DNA from: Orthonyx spaldingii
Lineage: Eukaryota; Chordata; Aves; Passeriformes; Orthonychidae
Assembly: GCA_013397795.1 (NCBI GenBank)
Contig: VZTJ01004011.1
Span: forward strand, 423,225 to 487,224
Length of the DNA: 64,000 bases
Direction of reading: 5' to 3'
Shown: in pieces, positions 10,460 through 22,798 of the stretch
How the letters are laid out: each line of letters opens with the position of its first letter
Numbering within the stretch: position 1 is the stretch's first letter
Notes under the pieces: model-generated
Seen by the model: the letters and a program-made list of their open reading frames with translations, nothing else
The model's database searches: none
Told to the model about the DNA's origin: nothing
Translations under genes and position numbers: made by a program

Positions 10460-13400
10460 CAACCATGGGGGCAACCTGTGAGCTGACTTGCATGCCATGG
10501 GAAATGTATATCAAGCCCAAGGAAAGTACTACAATAAGTCTAAGGGCTCACATTCCCCAAAACGTGGCATTCTGGTTTAGGAGAGAAAGCTGAAAGGATT
10601 TGAAGTGAAATCTGTAGCAAGAGCAGAGCCGAGCCTCCAAATCAAAACTATAACCTGTTTAACAAAGCACATGTTTGCCCAAGAGATGCTTGTTTCCCTA
10701 AAAATGGAGAAGGAGAAGGGTGCCGAGGACTGTAATTATATTTTTGGCATGTCGAGACTGATGTGTAGAGTACTTAAGGGTTATTTTGGTGTGGAAAGCT
10801 GGAGTTCCTCAGGTTTTGCCCCTGCTCCTTCAAAGCTAACCCCAGGTTTAGGACAAAGCCACTGGCACATCCAGACCAGTCACTGACCTTGGGAATGATG
10901 CCAGTGATAACCAGCAGCTAATTCTGCAGATTTATGTGTTTCTCACAGAGTACACTGCTGTTATTCCTAAGTACCTAACTTTCCCTATCATCAGCTTGGG
11001 GATGAACTGGCTTTTGGCATGACTGTGTGAAGTTAGGACTCTGAGTGTCACATCTCCCCTTGCTTGCCAGATTCTGTCCAGCTTGGGCAAGACACTGCAT
11101 GCAAGCTTTGTGAGCTTCAGGAAAACCCTGCACAATGCCCAGGACAAGGAGATAACCAAAACGGGAACTCCTGTGGAACACAGCTCCATGACCCTGGCTG
11201 AAATTTTATCCTAAAACAAAGGAATAGGTGCAAGGAGGGAAGGGGAGAATGCCATACCCAGACATATCAAAGGAGGAGATAGACAGAAACATTTCTACTT
11301 ACCCATTATGTGAATTGCCAGTGTTTGATTTTCCTTTGTAGGACCAACTTTACCCTTTTTTTCCCCCAAAAAAGACCTTTTTCTGTCTCTTTTCCAGTCC
11401 ACTCAGCACTGAAGCAATGAGAGTGCTATCACAGACTACAGGCAGGTCAAGGAGGGCAAATTACTTGCCAAAATAATCTCTCTGAAGGGTCTTATTGGTA
11501 TTATGTGCTAAGTTATGAGATAAATCAAAGTTAGTGTTGCATAACATTCTTCCTGTACTTCTTGTCACTATTGTTGCAGTACATGGAGTGATTCACTTTC
11601 TGGAATGCTGCTGCTGGTTTCTGCTGAAACTTTCCAAATGCATGTGTTGGTTTATTGTTCACTAATTCCTGCTTCTTGTTCCTTCCTTTGTAGCCAAGGC
11701 ATGCTTGCTTTTCCTCTGAATAAAATTACAGCTCAATGTAGGTTCAGTAAGAGTGACTTACACACAGCGAATTTATGGCTTTTTGAACCTTGGCTAATAG
11801 AAAAGTCACTCTGAAAGCCCTAAAAAGGGTGAGATATTTGATTTATACTGACCCAAGAGACCTAAAACTCTAGAGCAAATGCTTGGGACTAGGCCAGGAG
11901 GAAGGGGTAAGGTGTGCTGCTGAGCCAGCTGCCATGAATCAAAAAGTCAAGACTGAGTATAATGTGTTGGACCCGTGTTTATTTGAGAGGGCTGGGCTGT
12001 GGGCCTGTGAGCTGATTTATCTGGAATGAAGGTTGAGCCTTCAACAGTTCCTGTAGTGCAGTTCTGCAAAGTCTGAAACAGGCACGAAGGTTTTCTGCTG
12101 GCACCAGTGGGACTCAGTGGTCCAACCAGTGAGGAGGAGGCAGACCTTGTGATATTTTCATTACCAGTAGTAAAAAACAATTGTCAGGTCCTGTTTCTTC
12201 CTTCTAATGAAGTTGTGGTTGGAGAGGTTTTTGACTCCTTGCCTCCAAGTACAGCCTTCTGGTGGCATTGCTGTTGATGAGACTGCTGTGTTCACCCAGT
12301 AGAGTGGCTCAGCCACAAATGTTATATCAGTTATGGACTACAAAACCACACAAACAGCTAGCAGGTTAACCAGGCAATTACCACTGCTGGTCATTTTTTA
12401 AAGGAAAAAATTGTGAGGAAGTATCTCTGATACTTTGTGATAATCATTCCTCTAGTTTGAGTGCCAACAACAGCAAGGGTACATGCAGGTCTGATTAGGC
12501 ACATTGAAAGGAGTGCCTGATTTGTCTTAGGTCCTGTGATATCATAAGGCTTCTCTTCTTCCTTCTTCCCTGTTTCTCCATCATCTCACTCCTCAACCAC
12601 TCCAGCAATGTGCTCCCTCCCCTGTGCAAAAGGCAGCAGCCATGGCATGGAACCAGCAGTGCTGCCTGGTGCCCGTGCTCACCATTCATATCTTCCTTCA
12701 CTGCCCAGACACTTCCTGCGGCCCCAGGGAATAGATGGAAAGGCAGGACAGCGATGAATAAGGATTCAGATTAAAGGACAAATGTAAGTGGCCAAAGTGA
12801 ACAAATATATGAAGCAAAGGAAAATAATGACTAAAGATCCTTCATTGCAGCTAGCTAATTATCAGGATTTCTGGACAACTGTTCAGGCATAGAATTAAAA
12901 ACCTTAATTATATTGTCACCTTCTTCTTTCAGCTCCTATTGCCCACAAATCCATCTATTTACTGTAATTCCTGCTGATGGGAAGAAATTGATGGCATTCC
13001 GAGTGAGGTGGGATAGGAGAGGTGGGGGGAAAAAGTGAGAGGCTACATGGTGATGGCTGCACAAGTGGGTGACAACTGCATTCAAGGACCTTGTAAATTA
13101 AAAATACTTCCAGTGAGACAAATACGAGTCTGACGAATTTTGTGCTTTTCTTCTCCTTCCTTCCCACTTCCCATACTCTTGCCATCACCAGCATTGCCTC
13201 TCTAATTTTAAGCCATGCCTCCTGTCAGATTGTTCTCCCTCCTTTGCCACTGGTCTGTAGCACTTCAAAATCTGTCACATTTGGGCTCTGGAGAGGATGG
13301 GTGCTGCTGGAGAGCTCTGGCTGTGCGTCCCTGCCAGGACAGGGTGATTCCGCTGGTTACAAACACAAGCACTGGATGCTCAGGAGCTGCAAACCGTGCA

Positions 13401-13590
13401 ACACTGCTGTCTGTGTACTTTGCAGAAAGCCAAGCATTTTGGTACTTGTGTGAAATCTTCCTATGTGGCTGAAGACACTCGCCTGTTTTTCTTCTTTCCC
13501 CCCCTCTTGATTCCGAGGATTTTTTCCAAGACCCTTCAAACTGACAGTCAGCGAGCAGAGGTGCTCCCGATGAACAAAATTAAGGGGCCT
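10460..13590. other. Intergenic; no gene recognised
   Basis: Unique, mostly AT-leaning sequence with only short open frames. I see no repeat families, RNA genes or splice-bounded coding segments that I would support. Confidence 0.45.
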
Positions 13591-13599
13591 CATTAAGGG

Positions 13600-13800
13600 T
13601 TTGCTCCCCACTGGCGCGCGCACCGGGGCTGAGCTGAGCGGAGCTGGATCCGGACCCGCCAGCAGCATGTTTTCCACGTGTGTTGCCATGGCTACGCGGG
13701 ATGAGTTAATGTGATGGAACGGGCACACCGAGCAGAGGGCTCGCCGCGGACGCGGCCGGTGCACATGGCCGCGTTGGAGGCGGCGCACGCTCACACCGCT
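13600..13800. promoter_or_regulatory. Small CpG-rich island with RFX X-box and E-box
   Basis: CpG dinucleotides cluster here (ggcgcgcgcaccgg, ctcgccgcggacgcggccgg), in contrast with the CpG-poor surroundings. An X-box-like GTTGCCATGGCTAC at 13682-13695 differs at one position from the palindromic RFX site GTTGCCATGGCAAC. The E-box CACGTG is at 13675-13680. This may be a distal enhancer or an unannotated promoter; no downstream exon is evident. Confidence 0.4.
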
Positions 13801-13849
13801 TTATCACCCTCATGTAGCGGCAAGGCTTCCCGCTGTGCCCGTGAAAGCT

Positions 13850-14735
13850 TGGACTTCCAACTCTATCTCAGCTCGAGGGCTGGGCTGTGCCACCACTGCC
13901 TCAGGCCCTCGCCTACCTGCCAGTCCCTGTGCTGGCCAGAGAGTCTGTGCATGCACCTTGCGCCGCTCCCCGCCATGGGCACTGGAAATAAGGTTTGGAT
14001 GTTCCCTGGGGTGGGCTGCCCAGAGCTGGAAGCCTAAAGAAACAGCATCAAACCCAAAGTTTGATGGTTGGCCCTGGCTGTCCAGGCTGCAGGGTTGCTT
14101 TCAGCCAGTTTTACCAGCACCCTCCTAACCACTCACAGCCATCATACTCTATCATCTGCTTTCTCTGGTTTTCTGTGAATCTTTTTTTTTTTTTTTCAAT
14201 CATAATGTGAAAAACTTCTGACCTCTATTTAAATACTCACTGCAGCATCTTCTGTCATTTCCTGCAATTGCAATATATTGAACTCCGGATTTTACAGCTG
14301 ATTTATGCTGATTTACCCTGTGAAGCTTCGTCTCTGTTGCAAACATTTATATGTCTATCCTGTACTGCTGCTGTGGATGCTGGCAGCTGAGCCATGTGAA
14401 ATCTAGTCAGTCATTATTGCTTGATCTTTGCTGACATAAAGTCAAAAGAGCACTCTTAGTCCAGGATTATTGATGGGGTTTTACATTACTGGGACAGACC
14501 CACGGACGTGTGGTCACAAACTTCCCATTGGTGCTGATGTGATCTTCTGCCACTGTAGATTCTGGCAGCTTGAAGAAACATGTGGAGCAAACCGGGATGA
14601 GGATTCCTATTTTGCTGTGGTTAATGAATCAATTAATTAATTTTTATTTCCAAAAAGTGAAACTCAAGCTACAACTTTAACAGGAGAAAAAAACCTCACA
14701 ACTTTTTAAACCCTGTGAAAGTCCAATAGCATCTA
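13850..14735. other. Intergenic; no gene recognised
   Basis: GC-rich on the left, AT-rich on the right. It has a T homopolymer (about 14181-14194) and no identifiable gene or repeat family. Confidence 0.45.
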
Positions 14736-14737
14736 GT

Positions 14738-14823
14738 GAAAGGCGTTGCTGGGCACGTCAGGGTTGGACTAGATGATCTGTAAAAGTCACTTCCAATACA
14801 AACTTCTGTGATTCTACGGTTCA
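14738..14823 (+). mobile_element. CR1 LINE 3' terminus
   Basis: A short 3' end reads 'gggttggactagatgatctg', then 'cttccaatacaaacttctgtgattctacgg'. It is only the last 80-90 bp of the element. Confidence 0.85.
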
Positions 14824-14824
14824 A

Positions 14825-15495
14825 TCAGAAGGTTGCAACACAGCATTATAAATGGCTTAACAGAATAAGAAAACTGGAACACAGGATTAAAACTGAGGAA
14901 GTGAAAACAATTTTTATCTCCTTAGGATTACATAAATTCATTTGATTCAGCTCAACTGTCACTTGTTTTTTACACGGCTGTTTGTACTTTTTATTTCAAA
15001 TAATGGATCAGCTTTTTAATACACTTTGATGCTGGAACAACTGCATTTTCTGGCTGACAGCTCTTATCCAGACTCCTGAAACTTTCAGAAAACCTGCTTA
15101 CCTGTACTTCTAAATAGTAGATAAAGTATTAAGAATCTTTAAAAACTGTATGGATTGCAAAAGTAGTCTTCTGGAAGAGCAATACATTGCCACAGGAGTG
15201 TGCAGGAGGTCTAGTGCTGCTGTGATGACTCCTGGACATGATGCTCCATGCAAGTGTTCATTAGCCCTGTGGGAGCTCTCCTTGCCTGGCCCATCTCTGT
15301 GGGCAGCTCAGCTCTCATCCATCACCCATCTGCTCCAGCCCAGGCATGGAACTGTCACCACAGTCACTGCCAGGGTGACCTGGAAAGATGACTGCACGTG
15401 TCTGGACTAATGGTCCATGAGGACCACGGGGGGTTCTCTCCCTGATCCTGTCAGTGAGAGACAAGGGCTGCAGGAGGAGTAGGGATGTCTTGCAG
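14825..15495. other. Intergenic; nothing recognised
   Basis: Unique AT-rich sequence (14825-15150) passes into mixed sequence. Only chance open frames are seen. Confidence 0.45.
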
Positions 15496-15499
15496 GTCA

Positions 15500-15765
15500 A
15501 CAGGTAAATTTGCCTTTGGTCTTGGCAACAGGGTTCTGATTCTTATGACCAAGGGATTCTCTTAGAGAACTGAGGCCTGCTTGAAAGAGTTGGGATCCAC
15601 CTGAGCAAGCAGAGCAAAAGCATCTTTGGCAACAGGCTGGGTAGCCTGATAGAGAACTGCAAACTAGGATGTGTGGAGTGGAATCACCAAAACAGGGAGG
15701 CAAACAAAGAACATGGGGCAAATTGAAGGGAGCTTGTCATCAACAAAACAGGGCTAAACTGGGTC
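15500..15765 (+). mobile_element. Probable CR1 5'/ORF1-region fragment
   Basis: 'gttgggatccacctgagcaagcagagcaaaagcatctttggcaacaggctgggtagcctgatagagaactgcaaactagg' (several contiguous stretches) resembles the upstream region of longer avian CR1 copies. There is no 3' tail here and no intact frame. The assignment is by recollection and less sure than the 3' ends. Confidence 0.45.
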
Positions 15766-15971
15766 CACCACAAGGCTACCCACATAAAAAAGGAAGACCC
15801 TGCCAGAGAGAGTTGTGGGGAAAGCTTTCATACCCCTTTTTGGGAAACCCGCACGTGGGGGTGCCGCTCTAAAATGCTCTTACACCAACACATGTCATGT
15901 GGGACACGGCCAGGAGAAATGAGGGTTCTGTTGTGCTTTAGTAGAGTCACGCTCTCATTAGGATCATGGAA

Positions 15972-16018
15972 AGGTGGTGAGAGAGAGAAAACAAAAGGAG
16001 CAATCCTGACCTCCAACA
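15972..16018 (-). mobile_element. Short fragment resembling the start of the 1.2 kb LTR family
   Basis: On the minus strand it starts TGTTGGAGGTCAGGATT followed by a T/C-rich tract, like the 5' ends of the LTRs at 59856 and 23431. The match is lost after about 45 nt, so it is either a truncated copy or a related family sharing the same start. Confidence 0.35.
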
Positions 16019-16261
16019 TATGGGGTTTTTCTCTGTAACTCTCTGCTCAAAGAGCCTCAGATTCTGCAAATATTTTGAAACAGAAGGTGTTCGAAAGTGG
16101 TTTTGAAAGGCTTGCACAGTAAGGATTTAATCTAATTGAGCAATTCTGTTGCCTGTAAAACCTAACCCTAAATACTCAAAAGCAAGGGATCTTTCCAAAT
16201 TACAAGTAACTTATTAATGTCCTTGCCATAGGCTTTGTCAGCCTGACCTGAGCACCAGGAT

Positions 16262-16901
16262 TGCGGGGACATGTGTTGTTTGGTTTCAGACGGTCAGGAC
16301 AGATGGTGACGAGAGATCTCTGGAGTCAGGTCTTAGAGCATGAAGTTTATTGTAGAAAGGCATGGGTACTGGGGACCTGCTGGGAGCTGCCAGACGCAGC
16401 TCGAAGCAGGTCAGAGAAGTAAGAGAGCAAGCAAGAAAGCTGGAGAAGAGGCAGAAAAGGATAGAAAAAAGTGTGGAAAAAAGTGCCGCGGCTCCCGTTT
16501 ACAGTCCAATAAATCATCTTCTGTGCTGAATATTCTAATTTTCATTAACAAATCTGGTATAAGCTACAAATCTTATAACATTTACATACAGCCTATAAGA
16601 ATCATTGTATTACCACATGATGTTATATTTTAAACTCTAAAATCTACTTTTTGGACCCTCTGATAAGTTGGTGGGGTCTGCTCTGACCCTTGGACCTGTC
16701 TGCAAGCAGAAGGTATTGTTTAATCAAAGGGGGGATTACCTTCAGTCGGCCCTGCTGTTGTTTTCCAGTTGTTCAGTAACTGGGGTTTGGTAACTCAAAG
16801 CTTGTTTTCATTTCAATCTCGCCTATAGTTTCCATATTCTCAGCATCTTTTGCCAGGTAATCATATTTATAAGGCTTTCCTATTTCATCTTCCCCAACAC
16901 A
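16262..16901 (-). mobile_element. Solo LTR, about 640 bp, with 4-bp target duplication GGAT
   Basis: The left end is TGCGGGG and the right end CCCAACACA (TG...CA). The 4-bp direct repeat GGAT flanks it at 16258-16261 and 16902-16905. On the minus strand AATAAACTTCATGC near 16345 is a polyadenylation signal, giving minus orientation. The stretches 'GACGGTCAGGACAGA' and 'AGCATGAAGTTTATT' resemble a songbird ERV LTR I have seen before. A 4-bp duplication would suit an ERV1-like element. The 4-bp match could arise by chance, so the exact boundaries are less certain than the call. Confidence 0.72.
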
Positions 16902-16909
16902 GGATGTTA

Positions 16910-17750
16910 CGTGTGTTCCCAAATAAGGCCCTTCCTGATGACAACTAAGTGCAGTGATCATTTGTGTCCCATTCCTTAATCACTTCAGCTCCATTAGTGG
17001 GCTGGAAACACTGTCCAGTCAAAAACATGTTAAGCCTTCCCCTAGAGCCCAGTGCTGCAGCCAAGCCTGGCCTATCTTCAGTCCCCAGACTGAGCACCCA
17101 GCTGTCTGCTGCAGAAATGGTGCTAACCCTTGACACCTGCCTTCACCTGAGCCACAGCAAGGTATTCTTGGAACAGAAGTAAAAGGAATGTTAAATAGGG
17201 AATGATGCTTCTGCAAAGAATGAAAATTTTATTACCAAAATGAAAAGTAATACTTTTTTCTTTGGTTGTATCAGCTAAACAATATTTTCTGAGATGTAAT
17301 GGGAAACAACCATTTGCTCCCTACCAAAATAAAAGGCAAGAAAATCTGTTGAAATAAATAGTTTTGAAATCTTGAAAGAAGTGCATGAAACATGGAATTA
17401 ATTTACTAAAAATAGATGGACAGGAAAAATAATATTTTTCCCAAAAGCATTACTTCTTAGACGAAATGCCGAATAAAACTGCATGTGAAAATTTAATCTA
17501 GCAAAAGTGTGTTGACACACATCCCTCCAGAATTATGGGACACCTCTCTGACAGTACCTCTACACATTTTATCGGTAGTTTTTTAGATTACACTTTTCCT
17601 GCGTAATGATGGCTGGATCACTTAAGGTAACATCTTGCCTGAGCCAGGAGAGGTTTCGCTCTCTGACATACCTTGCTATCTGTAGAAAACAGCCGACAAG
17701 CAATAACTCCTGGAGAAGCACGGTTGCACCACACCCCATGGCTCAAGTAG
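16910..17750. other. Intergenic; AT-rich unique stretch
   Basis: 17200-17620 is AT-rich and complex with 'ggaattaatttactaaaaat' and several A/T runs. It might be conserved non-coding DNA. No gene or repeat family is recognised. Confidence 0.35.
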
Positions 17751-17756
17751 TCAGGT

Positions 17757-17862
17757 GCATAGAATCATGGAAGTGTTAAGGTTTGACAAGAGTTCTAGGG
17801 TCATCAAGCCCAACCCTAAAACCAGCACTACCATGTTACCACTAAATGACGTTCCAGCCTGT
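17757..17862 (-). mobile_element. CR1 LINE 3' terminus, reverse orientation
   Basis: Antisense tail 'catagaatcatggaagtgtt' is followed by 'gggtcatcaagcccaaccc', 'ccagcactaccatgttaccactaaatgacg'. It is a short, diverged 3' end on the minus strand. Confidence 0.85.
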
Positions 17863-17864
17863 TG

Positions 17865-18850
17865 CTTTTTCATGGGATCACAGGTAATCCTGGCTGTCAT
17901 TTCTCCCACCTGTGAAAATGCTACTGTGACCAGTCTGCTCTAAGTGGCAGGGGGCTTTCTTTGCTCAGCTTTTCATCTTCAGAGTTTCTGAAGATATTAG
18001 CACCATGCAAGGCTGACAAGATGAATTCCGACAAAAGATAATTGCGCGAGTCCTTTGTCGCTAACCCCTTTAAGTGCCTCAACACTGTCAGTTCCCATTT
18101 TGTTCAAACGCATGTGTCAAAGGTGCCCACCACACACGGGGAGAGCAGGAGGTTCTTGGTCAAGGCTGTTTTGAAGATTGGAACAAGTGTGTTCTCAGGG
18201 ATTTATGTTTTTTTTTAACAGAATGGAGGCGGATAGATGGATGGATGGAAATTCAGGTGCCGAGGTGTACGTCAAGCAAGCTAATGCCAGATGTGAGGGA
18301 CTAGAGTGAACACACCATGGCCAGAGCTGCCTTGGGTGGTCCCACAGGGGTGGTGGGATCCATCCCGTGTGATGGAGCCACGGCTTCTTCCGATACAGGC
18401 ATGAGCTCTGCAGAGGGAATCTGATTGCTGTGGTCAGCACAGTGCAGCTTGACGTGGGACTGGGCTCTGTCTCAGCCAGACCCAACGTACACGGCAGCAC
18501 CGCTATTCCTGCAGAGGAAAACACACACAAAACCCAGCAAAACTTCAAAGAAAGTGCATGTGTTTCCAGCCAGAAATATGGGGAACATAGGGACAAGTTT
18601 TTGCTTCTTCAGGCATCTCTTTTGGAAGAGCCTGTCCAGGGTGGGAGGACAGTGCCTGAGGCTCTACGTGGACCTCAAGACATGAGAATTCTCCTAAAAG
18701 AGAAGTTTCCCAGTTTTGCCCAAGTAAAATTAAAAAAAAAAAAAATCCCCTGTCTGTAGCATTCTTGTGGATGTGAGAGGTCAAAGATTCCACACACACC
18801 CACTTTAGGGTTATTTTATTTATTTAAAGCTCCCTTTATTATTCATGACC
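17865..18850. other. Intergenic; nothing recognised apart from simple repeats
   Basis: A GATG/GATAGATGG cluster lies at 18230-18250 and an A run at 18730-18743. No supported gene. Confidence 0.45.
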
Positions 18851-18968
18851 CCTAGTGGCACTTAAGGACATGGGTTACAGGTTGCCTTGGCAGTGGGTAA
18901 CGGATGGATTCAGTACTCTTAGAGGCCTTTTCCAACCTAAATGATTCTATTAATCTGTGATTCTCTTT
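18851..18968 (+). mobile_element. CR1 LINE 3' terminus
   Basis: 'gtggcacttaaggacatggg' is followed by 'cttagaggccttttccaacc' and 'aaatgattctattaatctgtgattc', the standard CR1 3' UTR and octamer tail. Confidence 0.88.
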
Positions 18969-18969
18969 C

Positions 18970-21595
18970 TCAGTGCTACCAACTGATGGTTCTTCATCCA
19001 GGAGCACAGACCTTGATTAACTCCTAGCTTCAGTGAGAACCTGTCACTGTGCCATGGGTTTGTTTGCATGCTCTGGCTATTAGCCAGCTGAAGTGGGTCA
19101 TGAACTTTTCAGTACATTTTGTTTTAAAACGTCAATTTCACCCAAAGAGGGGGGTCTTAGTATATATGTTCATTTTGAGAAAATCAGAAATTTCTGCTAG
19201 AGAAACTTCCGAAAGACAATTTTAATTTTGGAATCTTATTTTAGAACACCGCAGAGCAGCAGTTTGAGGTTTGGGTTGGTTTCTTTTGGGTGGGGGAGGT
19301 GAGCAGGGAGTTGGCAGGGGAAGGAGGGGTCCTCTTAGTTCCATTACTTTCATGCTTGCCATATTTTGAAGTGATATCAAGAAATGCAAAACAAACATAT
19401 TTGAAAAGGCTTCAGTTCGCCCGTGAAATGCCAGGGTTGTGAAGTGCCAACTTTCTGGATCAAATCACTCTGAATGGTAACTCTAGAGACACTTATTTCA
19501 CTCTGAGTCAGGACAAAATCAAATTTTGAAACCCTGATGTTTCCCTTAAACTAAAAATTGTAGATTTTGCCTGGCTAGCAGCTCCCCACATTCCCCCTGC
19601 TGAGGGCGTTGTTCATATCAACACTGCTGATCAGGCCAGAGGGGAGCTGGCAAGGGGTTGCTTGAGTAAACATTTCTTTCACTTCAAAGAAAACTGTTAC
19701 TTTACCATTTAAGTTTCCATGTTTTCTCGTGTTGTCTCAAGATATCCTCTCTAAAAAGCTGATCTCCTACCGCATTTTGCTGCTGCTGTGTCCCCAGTTC
19801 AAGATAACAACTTGATTCACAGTCCTTGCTACGACTGTCACCAAAGAGAAGCTGTGGCATTGGAACACCACTGGTGAGGCCAAAAGGAAAGCAATTTGAC
19901 CAAATCAGAGGTAGAAACGCAGTAGCTTACAGTCTGGCTGCACTGTGTTGAGATTCCAGCCAGTTTAATGGCCATGGGATGCACCAAGGTGGTGATGCTG
20001 GCAGCCAGAGCTTAACTCAGTGCTCCTGATCAGGGCTGCAGGCAGGGACCAGGGAAGATGCCTGTCACTGGGACCAAAGGCAGCAGGCTGTCACTCGTGC
20101 AGCCCCTGCAGAGAGCCCTCCTCTGGGGGGTATCTCACACCTGCAGCCTGTACCTGGGTTTGCAACACTCACTGCCTTGACCAGGACACTGTCCTGATGC
20201 ATTGGTATGGGGAGAGCCAGGCCTCAGCAGGGCACAGAGCTGACAGCATCATGGGGCTGAGTGGGGCAGAAGATTGTGCACAATTGAGAAAAAAACAGAA
20301 GGAGAGGAGAAATTAAAAAGACGTGGCTTTCAATGAGTGGAACTCACTGCTGTGTGTCACTCTAGGAAGCCCAGGAGAGTGTCTCCAGTAACTCTGATCT
20401 GCTGGGAAACACATGGAGTGAAAAAGTAAAATCAGCCTGAGCTCGACCTGCAGATTTGTGTTCATGTTGTGTGACTTTTTTACTCCCCAGATTAGGGCCA
20501 TTGTCCTGGTTCCAGCCAGTGATTGGGACGGCACAGGGATGAGAAAACAGCTGTTGGTCTGTATGTCCACCTGCTGCCTGGCTGACCCAGCCCCACTGGG
20601 AAGAGAAACAACTTCCCAGTCCACCCACCACTAGCACCAGGGCTGGCCAGTGACAGAGTTCTTGCTTCCCAAAGTGATGCCGCCTACCTGGTGAGGGAAG
20701 CAGTGACATCCACGGCAGGCAGTTTGGCTTATTTAGTTCGTGGACACCCTGGGACTGACAAAGTAATTGCTGGTTTCTTGCTTCAGTAAAACTTGGAAAA
20801 ACAGGTAGATGAAACATGGCTCTTTGCTTTCCTCTGCTATCATATTCAGTCAATTCATTAACTTTACTCTCTCCCCAGCCTGCCTCCAGGTAGCCGTTAA
20901 TTTCAGGTGCTAAAAATGTAATTTAGTAACAGCACAAGACCAAGAGGGAGAATGTAATTCACTCCCCTGCCTCTTACGGGACCTGTACATAAAGCAAATG
21001 AACCCAGGCTTGCTGTTATATAAAAGTTGGTTTTAGCAGGGGAAAAAAATCAGTATAAGCAGACAACTGGCAGAGTCAACTCTCAAAAATTATGAGCCCA
21101 AATGGACTCAGTCAAAGACACTCTATCTCCAGTTGAAAGGGTTAGGTAATTGTCAACCAGGTGCAATTAGAACCTGATGAAGTGCTGTGGTGTCACAACA
21201 TAATGTATGCAACAATGTGGTCTTGATCCAAAGCCCTTTTCCTTCACCACGGAATCCCTTCTGCATCCCCAGATTTATGCACCGTCTTGGCCGTGGGCAA
21301 GTGAAATGAACAGTTAAGAGCTGACAGAAACACAGCTGATGATAACTCCAGGTTTAACCCAAAAAGAAGGAAAATCTATGGATGCCCATTCAACCTGAAA
21401 CTCTAAGAAATCATTAGTAAGCCAAGTTCAATGATGATGACAAAAGAAATTTAGGGGTGAAACGGAATTATTGGCATTTGCTTAAATATGCCAGTTTCAA
21501 TAGCACAGGAGACAGATCTGTGCTGAGGAGCTTGCAAGAGGAAATATAGTTCAGGGTCTGAAAAATAAAAGCATGATCGAATTCAAACCACGTTT
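18970..21595. other. Intergenic; no gene recognised
   Basis: This is a 2.6 kb unique stretch. Open frames up to 163 codons (20362-20853, minus) have no recognisable motif or splice context. No tandem repeat or LINE was seen. Confidence 0.45.
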
Positions 21596-21600
21596 GATGC

Positions 21601-22204
21601 TGTCCCAGTTTGGAGACAAAATTCAGGAGGAAACTTCCCAAAAGGGTGTCTCCCCTGCCAGAAATGCAAGTCCAGCAAGCAGGACCCAGACCCCTGTCCC
21701 CCCCACCAGGTTCAGAAAGAATTTCTTGGAGGAAAGTGAAAAAAATGTTTATTTAAACAATTGGAGGGTGATCGCAGGCACTGGAGAGAAAAGAATAATG
21801 TTGGATAATAAAACCTGTCTTATGTTGAGAACAGATGGTGAGCTTGTACAGTCCTGCTCGACCTGGCTCCTCCTGAAGGTCCTGGCCACGCTGGGCTGGG
21901 CAGGGGTCTCTCCAGCAGCTCCCTGCTGACCGTCCCTCGAAGAAACCGGAGTTTGGACAGAAAAACAGGCCAAAAAAACTCCAGAAAGAACAGAAGAAGC
22001 TATTGCAGTCTGGAGGGGGAAAAAAAAAGCTCTCTCTCTAGCCCAGAGAAGCTGCTGCTGCTGGAGTAAAAGAATGTAAGCAATAAACAAAAACCACGCT
22101 AGCTTCTCTGGCTCATTTAAAGGGGCAGAACTCGTTTCTGGGCAAAGCAGATGATATGGAATACCTGGCTAAAATACATCTAGGATAAAAATCACCCTAA
22201 GACA
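21601..22204 (-). mobile_element. Solo LTR, 604 bp, with 5-bp target duplication GATGC
   Basis: The element has TGTCCCAG at its left end and CTAAGACA at its right end (TG...CA). It is flanked by a perfect GATGC duplication at 21596-21600 and 22205-22209. On the minus strand an AATAAA lies at 21753-21748, within AATAAACATTTTTTTCAC, and fits the LTR polyadenylation signal, which sets the orientation. A 'TTTAAAT' TATA-like box lies near 22120 on the minus strand. I recognise the text as a songbird ERV LTR. No internal region is present. Confidence 0.85.
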
Positions 22205-22209
22205 GATGC

Positions 22210-22795
22210 ACACAAAGCTGTTTCCTTCCCTGCTGCAGCATTACATGACCCTGCTCATGGATTGTGTCCCCCAGTAAAGCAGGAGATCTCCCAAATCCTT
22301 ATGAAATGTCAGTTTTTAGCTTTATTTTAAAGTGGATTGTCCAGAAGCTAAAGGATGGTCTGCAAATGCAGTCCTCCCTCCACAAAACCCTAAGCAAAGA
22401 GAAGGAAATTGTGCCTGTTTTTAGCCTTTCTGGTTTAGTTTCCATTTAAAAATTTTTGAAAGATTTTATTTGGTTTGTATCAAATAATAAAAAAGAGTGT
22501 TATTTTGAAGTGGCAGACAGATTCATCTTATTGATAAAAGATTATACAGTTCTTCCTGCAAAAACAAATTTTTGTCGTTAACATTTCAATTTTGTAAAAA
22601 AATTATCTTTATTATATTTTACTTGATCCTTAATGGCACAACTTTAATTTGTTTGGGCTAAAGTCAGCCAGTTTTAGAGCTATGGTTTTTGACTAAGCCA
22701 GAAAATATGTTCCAGTGTTGGAAAATTGCTTTGCTGACCATTACCATCTGTAACTAATCTGTCACTCTCTTCATCCTTTGATTTTGTTTCAAGAG
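22210..22795. other. AT-rich unique spacer between two LTRs
   Basis: 22440-22740 is strongly AT-rich with 'aaaaatttttgaaag' and 'ctttaatttgtttggg' stretches. It has no gene, and it is the short original sequence left between the two LTR insertions. Confidence 0.4.
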
Positions 22796-22798
22796 TTG

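Noticed and set aside
20500..20640. A 'TGTCCTGGTTCCAGCCAG' stretch resembling the start of the ERVL-like LTR
   Set aside because: The similarity ends after about 20 bases, with none of the following LTR landmarks.
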